In this document: piece after piece, positions 1-6,015 of the stretch
Layout of the letters: each line of letters starts with the position of its first letter
Position numbering within the stretch: position 1 is the first letter of the stretch
NCBI GenBank assembly: GCA_030040825.1
Contig: JASHSY010000152.1
Location: forward strand, 1-7,116
DNA: 7,116 nucleotides
Origin: Xanthobacteraceae bacterium
GTDB taxonomy: Bacteria; Pseudomonadota; Alphaproteobacteria; Rhizobiales; Xanthobacteraceae
Direction of reading: 5' to 3'
Made by a program: the position numbers and the translations under genes
Notes under the pieces: generated by a model
The model's input: the letters and a program-made list of their open reading frames with translations, nothing else
What the model was told of the DNA's origin: nothing
Database searches by the model: none

Positions 1-420
1 GAAGCCGAATTGTCGACGCCCGAATTCCTCAAAACCGTGCGCGCGGTCGCCAAGAATCTCAACATCGACCAGGAGATGCTGCGCCGGCCGGTCAATGTCG
101 GTTTTTCCGGCGGCGAGAAGAAGCGCAACGAAATTTTGCAGATGGCGCTGCTGCAGCCCAAGCTTGCCGTGCTTGACGAGACCGATTCCGGCCTCGATAT
201 CGACGCGCTCAAGATCGTCGCCGACGGCGTTAACCGGCTGCGCGATCCGTCGCGCTCGTTCATCGTGATTACCCATTATCAGCGGCTGCTCGACTACATC
301 GTGCCGGATGTGGTGCACGTCTTGTCGAAGGGCCGCATCGTCAAGACCGGCGGCAAGGACCTGGCGCTCGAACTCGAGGCGCGCGGCTATGCCGAATATC
401 AGGAAGAGGCCGTGGCCTAA
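1..420 (+). CDS. sufC: Fe-S cluster assembly ATPase SufC (C-terminal part)
   Basis: This is the C-terminal 139 residues of the ABC-type ATPase of the cytosolic SUF complex, which binds SufB and SufD and uses ATP to remodel the scaffold during cluster assembly. The reading frame is open from base 1, so the gene is cut by the window edge. About 110 N-terminal residues, with the Walker A and Q-loop motifs, lie outside, judged from the usual SufC length of about 250. Visible parts, numbered from the edge, are the ABC signature FSGGEKKR (35-42), Walker B LAVLDE (55-60), the D-loop SGLD (63-66) and the switch histidine in ITH (His92). The SGGEKKRNE form of the signature and the ETDSGLDIDAL stretch are typical of SufC rather than of transporter ATPases. 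The gene ends with TAA, and sufD starts 11 bases later, so they are very probably co-transcribed. No membrane segment is present. Confidence 0.96.
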   Translation, partial: EAELSTPEFLKTVRAVAKNLNIDQEMLRRPVNVGFSGGEKKRNEILQMALLQPKLAVLDETDSGLDIDALKIVADGVNRLRDPSRSFIVITHYQRLLDYIVPDVVHVLSKGRIVKTGGKDLALELEARGYAEYQEEAVA

Positions 421-431
421 AGTGGAAGTCG

Positions 432-1766
432 ATGAACGTCATGACTGAAGTAAAAGTCATCAAGACGGCGGCGGAAGCGGCGCTGGCGGCGACTTATGCC
501 GAGGCGCATGGGCGGCTGCCGGGCGGCAGCGCGATTGCGGCGCGGCGCCAGGCGGCATTCGACCTGTTCGCCAAGGAAGGATTGCCGCATCGCCGGGTCG
601 AGGACTGGAAATACACCGATTTGCGCGCGCTGATGCGCGAGGCAAAGCCGCTGGCGCCGCCGCCCGACGTGGCGGCGAAGGCGCGGGGCAAAGCGGCCGG
701 CGTGCTGGTCGGTGATGTGGAGACCCGCCGCCTCGTCTTCATCGATGGCGCGTTCATGCCGGAATTGTCCGATATTGCCGCGCTGGAGGCGGGGCTGACC
801 ATCGGCTCGCTTGCGCAAGCGCTCGCCGGCGGCGATGCGGCGCTCGCCGGAGAGCTTGGCAAGCTCGCGCCGGCAACCGACGTTGCGGTTGCGCTCAACA
901 CCGCGCTGATGAGCGACGGTGCGGTGATCCGGATCGCACCCGGGGCGACCATCGAGCGGCCGTTGCACCTGGTTTTCGCCGCCTCGGGAAAGCCCGCGGC
1001 AAGCTTCATCCGCTCGCTGGTAACGGTGGGCCAGCGCGCGCGCGCCATGCTGATAGAGAGCCATGAGGGCCCGGCCGGCTCCGGTTATCAGGTCAATGCG
1101 GCGCTTGAATTGTTAGTCGGTGACGGCGCCCACGTCGATCACGTCAAGCTCATCGGCGAAGGCACTGACGCGCTGCATGTTTCGACGCTGGCCGCTGCGA
1201 TCGGCGGCAAGGCGCGGTTCAACACGTTTACCTTCACCGTCGGCGGCGCAGTGGTGCGCAATCAGATCTTCCTCAATTTCGACGGCGAGGAGACCGTCGC
1301 CGGTATTCGCGGCGCGAGCCTGCTCAAGGGCAAGCAGCATGCCGATACGACGCTGGTCGTGCGCCATGGCGCACGCGGCTGCCAGAGCCGCGAAGTTTTC
1401 AAGTCGGTGCTCGACGACGAGGCGCATGGCGTGTTCCAGGGCCGTATTATCGTCAAGCCGCAGGCGCAGCAAACCGACGCCAAGATGATGACGCGAGCGC
1501 TGCTTCTGTCCGATCGCGCCGAGGCCGACAACAAGCCGGAGCTGGAAATCTTCGCCGACGACGTGCAATGCGGCCACGGCGCCACCGCAGGCGCCATCGA
1601 CGAAGAGTTGAAGTTCTACCTGATGGCGCGCGGCATCCCGGAACCGGAAGCCGAGGCGTTGTTGATCCAGGCCTTCCTCGGCGAAGCGGTTGACGGTCTT
1701 GAGCATGCCGGTCTCCGCGAGGCGCTGATGGATCAGGTCGCGGCATGGCTGAAGGCGCGTGCATGA
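432..1766 (+). CDS. sufD: Fe-S cluster assembly protein SufD
   Basis: SufD (444 residues) is the beta-helical partner of SufB in the cytosolic SufBCD scaffold, where nascent iron-sulfur clusters are built from SufS-derived sulfur. The N-terminal helical part carries the family stretch EDWKYT (57-62). The C-terminal core holds the most conserved SufB/SufD segment: HADTTLVVRH, then VFQGRI, AQQTDAK and DDVQCGHGATAG. His382, in CGHGAT, probably corresponds to the histidine of E. coli SufD implicated in cluster assembly (His360), and Cys380 lies two residues before it. The SufD identity, rather than SufB, rests on the length and the position between sufC and sufS; SufB is longer and usually lies before sufC. 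The start at 432 has a weak GGAAG only 3 bases upstream. An alternative ATG at 441 would be 12 bases from it, so the start is uncertain by three codons. The stop overlaps the sufS start. Confidence 0.95.
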   Translation: MNVMTEVKVIKTAAEAALAATYAEAHGRLPGGSAIAARRQAAFDLFAKEGLPHRRVEDWKYTDLRALMREAKPLAPPPDVAAKARGKAAGVLVGDVETRRLVFIDGAFMPELSDIAALEAGLTIGSLAQALAGGDAALAGELGKLAPATDVAVALNTALMSDGAVIRIAPGATIERPLHLVFAASGKPAASFIRSLVTVGQRARAMLIESHEGPAGSGYQVNAALELLVGDGAHVDHVKLIGEGTDALHVSTLAAAIGGKARFNTFTFTVGGAVVRNQIFLNFDGEETVAGIRGASLLKGKQHADTTLVVRHGARGCQSREVFKSVLDDEAHGVFQGRIIVKPQAQQTDAKMMTRALLLSDRAEADNKPELEIFADDVQCGHGATAGAIDEELKFYLMARGIPEPEAEALLIQAFLGEAVDGLEHAGLREALMDQVAAWLKARA

Positions 1767-3007
1767 TGCTGGATACAACCACCAACGGCGCTTATGACGT
1801 GAACCGCATCCGGGCGGATTTTCCGATCCTGGCGACGAAGGTCTACGGCAAGCCGCTGGTCTATCTCGACAACGCCGCTTCCGCGCAAAAGCCGAAGCTC
1901 GTGCTCGACCGGCTCCACCAAGCCTACACCGCGCAATACGCCAACGTGCATCGCGGCCTGCATTACCTCGCCAATGAGGCGACCGAGGCTTACGAGGGTG
2001 CGCGCGAGAAAGTCGCGGCTTTTCTGAATGCCGGCCGCAAGGAAGAGATTGTCTTCACCCGCAACGCCACCGAAGCGATCAACCTCGTCGCCTATACGTT
2101 CGGACGCGAACGGATCAAGGCGGGCGATGAGATCATTCTGTCGATCATGGAGCATCACTCCAACATCGTGCCGTGGCATTTCCTGCGCGAGCGGCAGGGC
2201 GCGGTGATCAAATGGGCGCCGGTCGACGACGAAGGTCACTTCCTCATCGACGCATTCGAGAAGCTGTTCACGCCGCGCACCAAAATGGTGGCGATCACTC
2301 ATATGTCGAACATGCTCGGCACTCTCGTGCCGGTGAAAGAGGTGGTGCGGATCGCGCATGCGCACGGGGTGCCGGTGTTGATCGACGGTGCTCAGGCGGC
2401 GGTGCATGCCGACATCGACGTGCGCGATCTCGATTGCGACTTTTATGCGATCACCGGTCATAAGCTATACGGGCCGACCGGTATCGGCGTGCTGTATGGC
2501 AAATACGATCATCTTGCCGCCATGCCGCCGTTCAATGGCGGCGGCGAGATGATCCGCGAAGTGTTCGAGGATCGCATCACCTACGGCGACCCGCCGTATA
2601 AATTCGAGGCCGGGACGCCGGCGATTGTGCAGGCGATCGGGCTCGGTGCGGCGCTCGATTATGTGGGCTCGGTCGGCAAGCCGCGCATCCGCACCCATGA
2701 AACGGCGCTCGTTGGCTACGCCCATGACCGGCTGCGCGAAATCAATTCGCTGCGCATTTTCGGCACCGCCAAGGACAAGGGGCCGATCGTCGCCTTCGAG
2801 ATCAAGGGCGCGCATCCGCACGATGTCGCCACCATCATCGACCGCTCGGGGGTTGCCGTGCGCGCCGGCACCCATTGCGTGATGCCGCTGCTCAATCGAT
2901 TCGGGCTGACCGCAAGCTGCCGTGCCTCGTTTGCGATGTACAATACTCGTGAAGAGGTCGATGTCTTGGCGCAGGCCTTGCTCAAAGCGCAGGATTTTTT
3001 CGCATGA
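1763..3007 (+). CDS. sufS: Cysteine desulfurase SufS (class II)
   Basis: This PLP-dependent enzyme (414 residues) converts L-cysteine to L-alanine and holds the released sulfur as a cysteine persulfide, which feeds the SufBCD scaffold. The PLP lysine is Lys234 in ITGHKLYGPTG. The persulfide cysteine is Cys372 in RAGTHCVMPL. Both are offset by 8 from E. coli SufS (Lys226, Cys364), which supports the assignment. Other family landmarks are VYLDNAASAQKP near the N-terminus, the MEHHSN stretch, DGAQAAVH, and TASCRASFAMYNT near the end. I chose ATG 1763 because AAGG at 1752-1755 lies 7 bases upstream and this ATG overlaps the sufD stop as ATGA. An upstream in-frame ATG at 1745 lies inside sufD without a better ribosome site, and ATG 1766 follows directly. 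The protein length fits class II desulfurases. No SufE-like sulfur acceptor is present in the window. Confidence 0.95.
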   Translation: MMLDTTTNGAYDVNRIRADFPILATKVYGKPLVYLDNAASAQKPKLVLDRLHQAYTAQYANVHRGLHYLANEATEAYEGAREKVAAFLNAGRKEEIVFTRNATEAINLVAYTFGRERIKAGDEIILSIMEHHSNIVPWHFLRERQGAVIKWAPVDDEGHFLIDAFEKLFTPRTKMVAITHMSNMLGTLVPVKEVVRIAHAHGVPVLIDGAQAAVHADIDVRDLDCDFYAITGHKLYGPTGIGVLYGKYDHLAAMPPFNGGGEMIREVFEDRITYGDPPYKFEAGTPAIVQAIGLGAALDYVGSVGKPRIRTHETALVGYAHDRLREINSLRIFGTAKDKGPIVAFEIKGAHPHDVATIIDRSGVAVRAGTHCVMPLLNRFGLTASCRASFAMYNTREEVDVLAQALLKAQDFFA

Positions 3008-3393
3008 CCGACGATCCGAAACCCCTAACGGAAGGCACGTCCGCCCCGGCGGACGGTGCGGCGCCGTCGACGGCACCGACCAACGATATGACGCGGTTGG
3101 GCGACGATATCGTTGCCGCGCTCAAGACTATCTACGATCCGGAAATACCGGCCGATCTTTACGAGCTCGGCCTGATTTATAAGATCGGCATCGATGACGA
3201 CCGCTCGGTCAATATCGAGATGACGCTGACATCGCCGAATTGCCCCTCGGCGGCCGAGTTGCCGGGACAGGTGGAAAACGCGGTTGCCAGCGTGCCCGGC
3301 GTGCGCGACGCAAAAGTCAATATCGTCTGGGAGCCGCCGTGGGATCCAAGCCGGATGTCGGACGAAGCCCGCACCGTGCTCGATATGTGGTGA
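3004..3393 (+). CDS. SUF system Fe-S assembly protein, DUF59/MIP18 family (SufT-like)
   Basis: This small cytosolic protein (129 residues) belongs to the MIP18/DUF59 family, whose members act in maturation or delivery of iron-sulfur clusters. A polar, Pro/Ala-rich tail of about 30 residues comes first. The domain follows, with YDPEIPADLYELGLIY (44-59), the conserved TSPNCP with Cys80, and a closing segment WDPSRMSDEAR (113-123) typical of the short SUF-operon-linked subfamily. That subfamily is distinct from the longer protein named SufT, so I leave the symbol empty. The ATG overlaps the sufS stop as ATGA, and AGGA at 2991-2994 lies 9 bases upstream, which suggests translational coupling with sufS. 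Its biochemical role is less settled than that of its neighbours. Family assignment is firm, and the exact step it serves is inferred from context. Confidence 0.92.
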   Translation: MTDDPKPLTEGTSAPADGAAPSTAPTNDMTRLGDDIVAALKTIYDPEIPADLYELGLIYKIGIDDDRSVNIEMTLTSPNCPSAAELPGQVENAVASVPGVRDAKVNIVWEPPWDPSRMSDEARTVLDMW

Positions 3394-3504
3394 CGAAACG
3401 ATCCATTGTGCGCTGCGCCGCCTCGCACTACATAACCTGGCGGTGAAGCTGTTTAAGATTCTCGAGTTACTATCGGTCGGAAGCCGGTTCGAGGAGATGA
3501 TGCC
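3394..3504 (+). promoter_or_regulatory. Leader before the A-type carrier gene, possible RBS-sequestering hairpin
   Basis: This 111-base gap breaks the otherwise tightly packed operon. The bases TTCTCGA (3459-3465) can pair with TCGAGGA (3489-3495) in a 7-pair stem including one G-U. That stem covers most of the ribosome binding site GAGGAG (3491-3496) of the next gene. A second short stem, GTCGG (3476-3480) with CCGGT (3484-3488), would stack directly beside it. A weak sigma-70-like pair, TTGTGC (3406-3411) and TACATA (3429-3434) with a 17-base spacer, matches consensus at only 3 of 6 positions in each box. Whether the gap holds a promoter, an RNA switch or neither cannot be decided from one sequence. 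Confidence 0.3.
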
Positions 3505-3888
3505 ATGGCCACAGCCCGGCCGAGACCCCAAGTGATGCGGCTTACCGACGCCGCTGCCGAACGCATCAAGTCGGTGATGGCAAAAGCCGACCGTCCGATC
3601 GCGGCGGTCCGCGTCGGCGTTAAAAACGGCGGTTGCGCCGGCATGAGCTACTTTATGGAATATGCCGAGACCATCAATCCGCTCGACGAGGTGATCGAGG
3701 AACGCGGCGTACGCATCCTGATCGATCCCAAGGCCGTGCTGTTCCTGCTTGGCACCGAGATGGACTACAAAGTCGACAAGCTCTCGGCGCAGTTTGTGTT
3801 CAACAATCCGAACCAGACCGCAGCTTGCGGCTGCGGTGAATCGGTCCAGATCGAGCCGGCGGCTCCGAGCCAGGCCGAGGCGCACTGA
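3505..3888 (+). CDS. sufA: A-type Fe-S carrier, HesB/IscA/SufA family
   Basis: This is an A-type carrier protein (127 residues), expected to accept iron-sulfur clusters from the SUF scaffold and pass them to target apoproteins in the cytosol. The three ligand cysteines of the family are all present: Cys44 in NGGCAGMSY, and Cys108 and Cys110 in ACGCGES. The segment GVRILIDPKAVLFLLGTEMDY between them is typical of the fold. The start ATG 3505 is well supported by GAGGAG at 3491-3496, 8 bases upstream; ATGs at 3497 and 3500 are in other frames. A short Ala/Pro tail follows the CGC motif. The symbol sufA is given because the gene closes a SUF cluster. By sequence alone, IscA, ErpA and SufA are hard to tell apart. 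The 111-base leader may allow expression separate from the upstream genes. Confidence 0.92.
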   Translation: MATARPRPQVMRLTDAAAERIKSVMAKADRPIAAVRVGVKNGGCAGMSYFMEYAETINPLDEVIEERGVRILIDPKAVLFLLGTEMDYKVDKLSAQFVFNNPNQTAACGCGESVQIEPAAPSQAEAH

Positions 3889-4005
3889 CTCCGCCGCGTT
3901 ACCCGCCACAACGTCTAGGTGCGCGATATTCGACGGCCAGCGATGGGGCCGGCGCATTATCGCGCCGATCGGTGACGGCGACCGACCAAAACCGAGCGCC
4001 ACTGC

Positions 4006-4023
4006 CAACGTGTCGTTGTTTTT
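4006..4023 (+). terminator. Possible weak intrinsic terminator after the SUF operon
   Basis: CAACG (4006-4010) and CGTTG (4014-4018) form a 5-pair stem with a TGT loop, followed at once by five T residues (4019-4023). A further run of four T (4029-4032) comes after a C tract. The arrangement fits a rho-independent terminator about 120 bases after the A-type carrier gene, but the stem is short. A GC-only hairpin at 3950-3967 (CGGCGC, loop ATTATC, GCGCCG) lies upstream without a T tract. The rest of the 3889-4129 gap shows no gene and no clear promoter for the next gene. Confidence 0.3.
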
Positions 4024-4129
4024 CCCCCTTTTAAGTCAATCGCGTGGCAGATAAACTGCTTTTGCACGGGGTTGGCTGCGCGTCGTTTGGGCAAACGCGC
4101 CGAACGTTTCAAATCAAAGGATGCCGGAC

Positions 4130-4693
4130 ATGGGCAAGCTGGTCGTTACTTTGGTCTTTTTGCAGACGATGCTGTTGGCAATAGCTCCGTCATCGCCGGC
4201 GCGAGCCCAGGTCTTGATCAATATGTCGCGCGTAACCTGTGCCGACTATCTCGCCATGAATGACGAACAATCCAACGTCTTCGGGGCGTGGGTCGGCGGT
4301 TACTTCAATCAGAAGACCGGCTACACCTGGATCGACCTCGTCGCCCAGCAGCGTAATGTGGCGAACCTCAGATCGTGGTGCGCCACAAATCGCGGAGAAT
4401 TCGTCATGACCGGCCTGGCGCGTGCCGCCAGTACGCCTGGCTTCCGGGGCGATCCAAACAGGGCTGTGGTGAAGGTCGAGATGACCGAGATCACCTGTCG
4501 CGAATTCATCAATTATTCGTTCGACAAATCAGAAGCGATTGGCGCCTGGATGAGCGGCTACTGGAATGCGGCAAGAAACAGAGAAATCCTGGATCTCAAC
4601 CGCTACAAGGCTAATGCCAAACGCGTCAGCCAATATTGCAAGGCGCACCCAAAACAGACGCTGATGGCCACCATCCAAAGGGTGGCGCAATAG
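4130..4693 (+). CDS. Secreted protein with two tandem HdeA/HdeB-like domains
   Basis: The protein has 187 residues. It begins with a signal peptide: Lys3, a hydrophobic run at about 4-19, and a likely cleavage after ARA (Ala26), so the mature protein should be periplasmic or secreted. Two repeats follow with a constant offset of 86 residues and no gaps. VTC at 35-37 matches ITC at 121-123, GAWVGGY at 52-58 matches GAWMSGY at 138-144, and Cys84 matches Cys170. Each repeat therefore has a CX46C pair (Cys37/Cys84, Cys123/Cys170), close to the disulfide spacing of the acid-stress chaperones HdeA and HdeB. By my count about 14 of 63 aligned residues are identical, so the duplication is old. Acid or periplasmic stress protection is inferred from the family only. 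I prefer ATG 4130 because AAAGGA (4116-4121) lies 8 bases upstream; ATG 4121 abuts that site. The gene stands alone and converges with the GGDEF gene. Confidence 0.8.
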   Translation: MGKLVVTLVFLQTMLLAIAPSSPARAQVLINMSRVTCADYLAMNDEQSNVFGAWVGGYFNQKTGYTWIDLVAQQRNVANLRSWCATNRGEFVMTGLARAASTPGFRGDPNRAVVKVEMTEITCREFINYSFDKSEAIGAWMSGYWNAARNREILDLNRYKANAKRVSQYCKAHPKQTLMATIQRVAQ

Positions 4694-4697
4694 GCGG

Positions 4698-4760
4698 CGT
4701 CATTGCGAGCGCACGCGACGCAATCCGATTGCTTGGTCGCGTCTCTGCTGGCGATGAACG
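4698..4760. repeat. Degenerate palindromic intergenic repeat (CGTCATTGCGAG family)
   Basis: The stretch starts four bases after the upstream stop codon with CGTCATTGCGAGCGCA and forms an imperfect palindrome. CGCGAC (4714-4719) pairs with GTCGCG (4736-4741), GCAATC (4720-4725) is complementary to GATTGC (4727-4732), and the outer arm CATTGCGAGCGCA resembles the complement of TGCTGGCGATG (4746-4756). I recognise the CGTCATTGCGAG and GCAATCC elements from a dispersed palindromic repeat common in Bradyrhizobium and Rhodopseudomonas genomes. Compared with that remembered form, the centre is missing. It sits between two convergent genes and could act as a bidirectional transcription stop. The family link is from memory. 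Confidence 0.6.
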
Positions 4761-4773
4761 AGAGTTGGCGTCG

Positions 4774-5847
4774 CTACGCTACCTTCGCCGCGGCCGTCGG
4801 CGCGATGCCGGCCTCGGGATCGGATTCGCAGACGATCCGGTTGCGGCCGTGTCGCTTGGCTGCGTAGAGGCAGGCGTCAGCACGCTCGATCAGTGAGTGC
4901 GCGGTGTCATCGGTTCGTAGCAGCGCCACGTCGATGGAAATGGTGATGTGGCCGAGCTTCTCGCCAGTCGAGCGCTTCATCAATTCCTTGGCCACCACCC
5001 CGCGTCGGATGTGATCGGCGACCGTGGTTGCCGAATGCAACGCCGTTTTTGGCAGCGCGATTGCAAATTCCTCGCCGCCATAACGCGCCGCAATGTCCTG
5101 ACCCTTGACGTTCTGCTTGACCGCGATGGCGACCAGGCGGAGCACCTGGTCGCCGGTGACGTGGCCGAATTTGTCGTTGAACGACTTGAAGTGATCGATG
5201 TCGCACATCAACAGCGATAGCGGCTCGCCGCCTGCCTGACCTTCGGCGATGGCTTTGGCCAGCTCGAAATCGAAGAACTTTCGATTGGCTAGCGTCGTCA
5301 ACGGGTCGGTCAGGCTCTCGGTCCGCACCACTTCGAGGTTTTGTTGCAGTTGTTCAATTTCCTGGCGCGAAGCCGACAGTCGCGCCTCGAGCTTCTTATT
5401 GTTGGTTTCCACCTCTTTGGCGCCGACGATCAGCCGTTCGATCACTGCCCGGAAGGCGGCGCCGTCGTTGGCGCCCTGCAACTTCTCGCTGGCGTCGGCA
5501 AGACTAGCCGAATAGGTGGTCGCCGATCCGGCGGCGGTGTCGATCATGTCGAGCACCTGCTTGATCTCGGCCATCATGCGCGAGCCGACCGAGTCGAGAC
5601 GGTCGTTCGCGCGGTTGGGCGAGAAATAGGTTGCGTAAATCCGGTCGATGTCGGTTTCGCTGAGTGAACCGCTTTTCGCCAGCGTTTGGTTGATGGCGTG
5701 ATTGAGATCGGGGCTGTAGCCGGTCGCGTATTGGTACCAGATTTCAAAATTTCGAGGCGAAGCCGGCTGGTGCAGCGCGCGGATTTGTTGAAGAGCAAGT
5801 TCTGCGAAGGCTATGGTGCGTTCGTGCTCGTCGCGGGGCGCAGCCAT
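4774..5847 (-). CDS. GGDEF diguanylate cyclase
   Basis: This is a soluble protein (357 residues) predicted to make the second messenger cyclic di-GMP from two GTP. No membrane segment or signal peptide is visible. Residues 1 to about 80 (with AFAELALQQIRALHQPASPR at 13-32) form an N-terminal module that I recall from alphaproteobacterial cyclases, of unknown ligand. A helical region and a coiled coil at about 143-177 lead into the linker SLTDPLT (178-184). The catalytic domain has the metal-binding CDIDHF (Asp216, Asp218), the active-site GGEEF (257-261) and a closing GRNR (334-337). The inhibitory I-site position, normally RxxD, reads KGQD (248-251), so product inhibition may be weakened. 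SIDVA (304-308) replaces the usual SIGVA. I chose ATG 5847 because GAGAGGAA lies about 6 bases upstream; a longer frame from 5910 would cross the promoter palindrome. There is no EAL domain. Confidence 0.92.
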   Translation of the reverse strand: MAAPRDEHERTIAFAELALQQIRALHQPASPRNFEIWYQYATGYSPDLNHAINQTLAKSGSLSETDIDRIYATYFSPNRANDRLDSVGSRMMAEIKQVLDMIDTAAGSATTYSASLADASEKLQGANDGAAFRAVIERLIVGAKEVETNNKKLEARLSASRQEIEQLQQNLEVVRTESLTDPLTTLANRKFFDFELAKAIAEGQAGGEPLSLLMCDIDHFKSFNDKFGHVTGDQVLRLVAIAVKQNVKGQDIAARYGGEEFAIALPKTALHSATTVADHIRRGVVAKELMKRSTGEKLGHITISIDVALLRTDDTAHSLIERADACLYAAKRHGRNRIVCESDPEAGIAPTAAAKVA

Positions 5848-5870
5848 AATCTTCCTCTCCAATTCGCACT

Positions 5871-5909
5871 TCGGAAAATTATAAAATTTTGGTGGCGGGA
5901 CCGCCACCA
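5871..5909 (-). promoter_or_regulatory. Likely promoter of the GGDEF gene with overlapping palindrome
   Basis: On the minus strand a perfect TATAAT (5883 down to 5878) lies in an A+T-rich stretch. A start about 7 bases further on would leave a leader of some 23 bases carrying the purine-rich ribosome site at 5860-5851. Just upstream is a perfect 20-base inverted repeat with 9-base arms, TGGTGGCGG and CCGCCACCA, around a GA centre (5890-5909). It covers the spacer and the -35 position, where no good TTGACA match is seen (TGGCGG at a 17-base spacing). This suggests an operator or activator site. Alternatively the palindrome could be a terminator hairpin for the upstream helicase transcript, since A and T runs follow it. 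Confidence 0.5.
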
Positions 5910-5918
5910 TAATTGTTC

Positions 5919-5957
5919 AAAACTTAAGAGAAAGCCGTGAAGGACCGGTAAACGGCT
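5919..5957 (-). terminator. Possible terminator of the DEAD-box helicase gene
   Basis: Read on the minus strand, AGCCGT (5957-5952) and ACGGCT (5938-5933) form a 6-pair stem around a 13-base loop. It is followed by a pyrimidine-rich stretch TTCTCTTAAGTTTT. The hairpin lies about 60 bases after the helicase stop codon. The loop is long and the T tract is interrupted, so the call is weak. The palindrome at 5890-5909 is a competing candidate. Apart from these signals, the 168-base gap between the two minus-strand genes holds no gene that I can see. Confidence 0.25.
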
Positions 5958-6015
5958 GATGCACGCGCAGATGAGCGCCGAGTCTGGAGAGGGTCGGCGG
6001 AAAATAGTGGACGGT

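Noticed and set aside
417..1064. Minus-strand open frames of 215 and 184 residues opposite sufD, with further ones opposite sufS
   Set aside because: Low-complexity Arg/Ala-rich translations with no motif; the plus-strand frame carries conserved SufD motifs. High G+C makes such long antisense frames common.
3451..3467. TTTAAGATTCTCGAG as a possible iron-response (Irr/ICE-type) box
   Set aside because: It only loosely resembles the TTTAGAA/TTCTAAA inverted arrangement and its two halves are not a real inverted repeat; too weak to call.
3486..3496. GGTTCGAGG resembling a tRNA T-arm
   Set aside because: No acceptor stem, anticodon arm or second half is present around it; it is part of the leader and ribosome site of the A-type carrier gene.
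3950..3967. GC hairpin CGGCGC-ATTATC-GCGCCG as a terminator of the SUF operon
   Set aside because: A good 6-pair stem but no T tract follows it, so it is not a standard intrinsic terminator; mentioned only within the weak downstream candidate.
3025..4008. A 327-residue open frame on the minus strand across the DUF59 and A-type carrier genes
   Set aside because: It is antisense to two well-supported genes, is rich in Arg and His as expected for a shadow of G+C-rich coding sequence, and shows no recognisable domain.
5848..5910. N-terminal extension of the GGDEF protein by 21 residues starting at 5910
   Set aside because: The extension would run through the palindrome, the TATAAT box and the ribosome site of the ATG at 5847, and its residues do not look like the conserved start of the protein.
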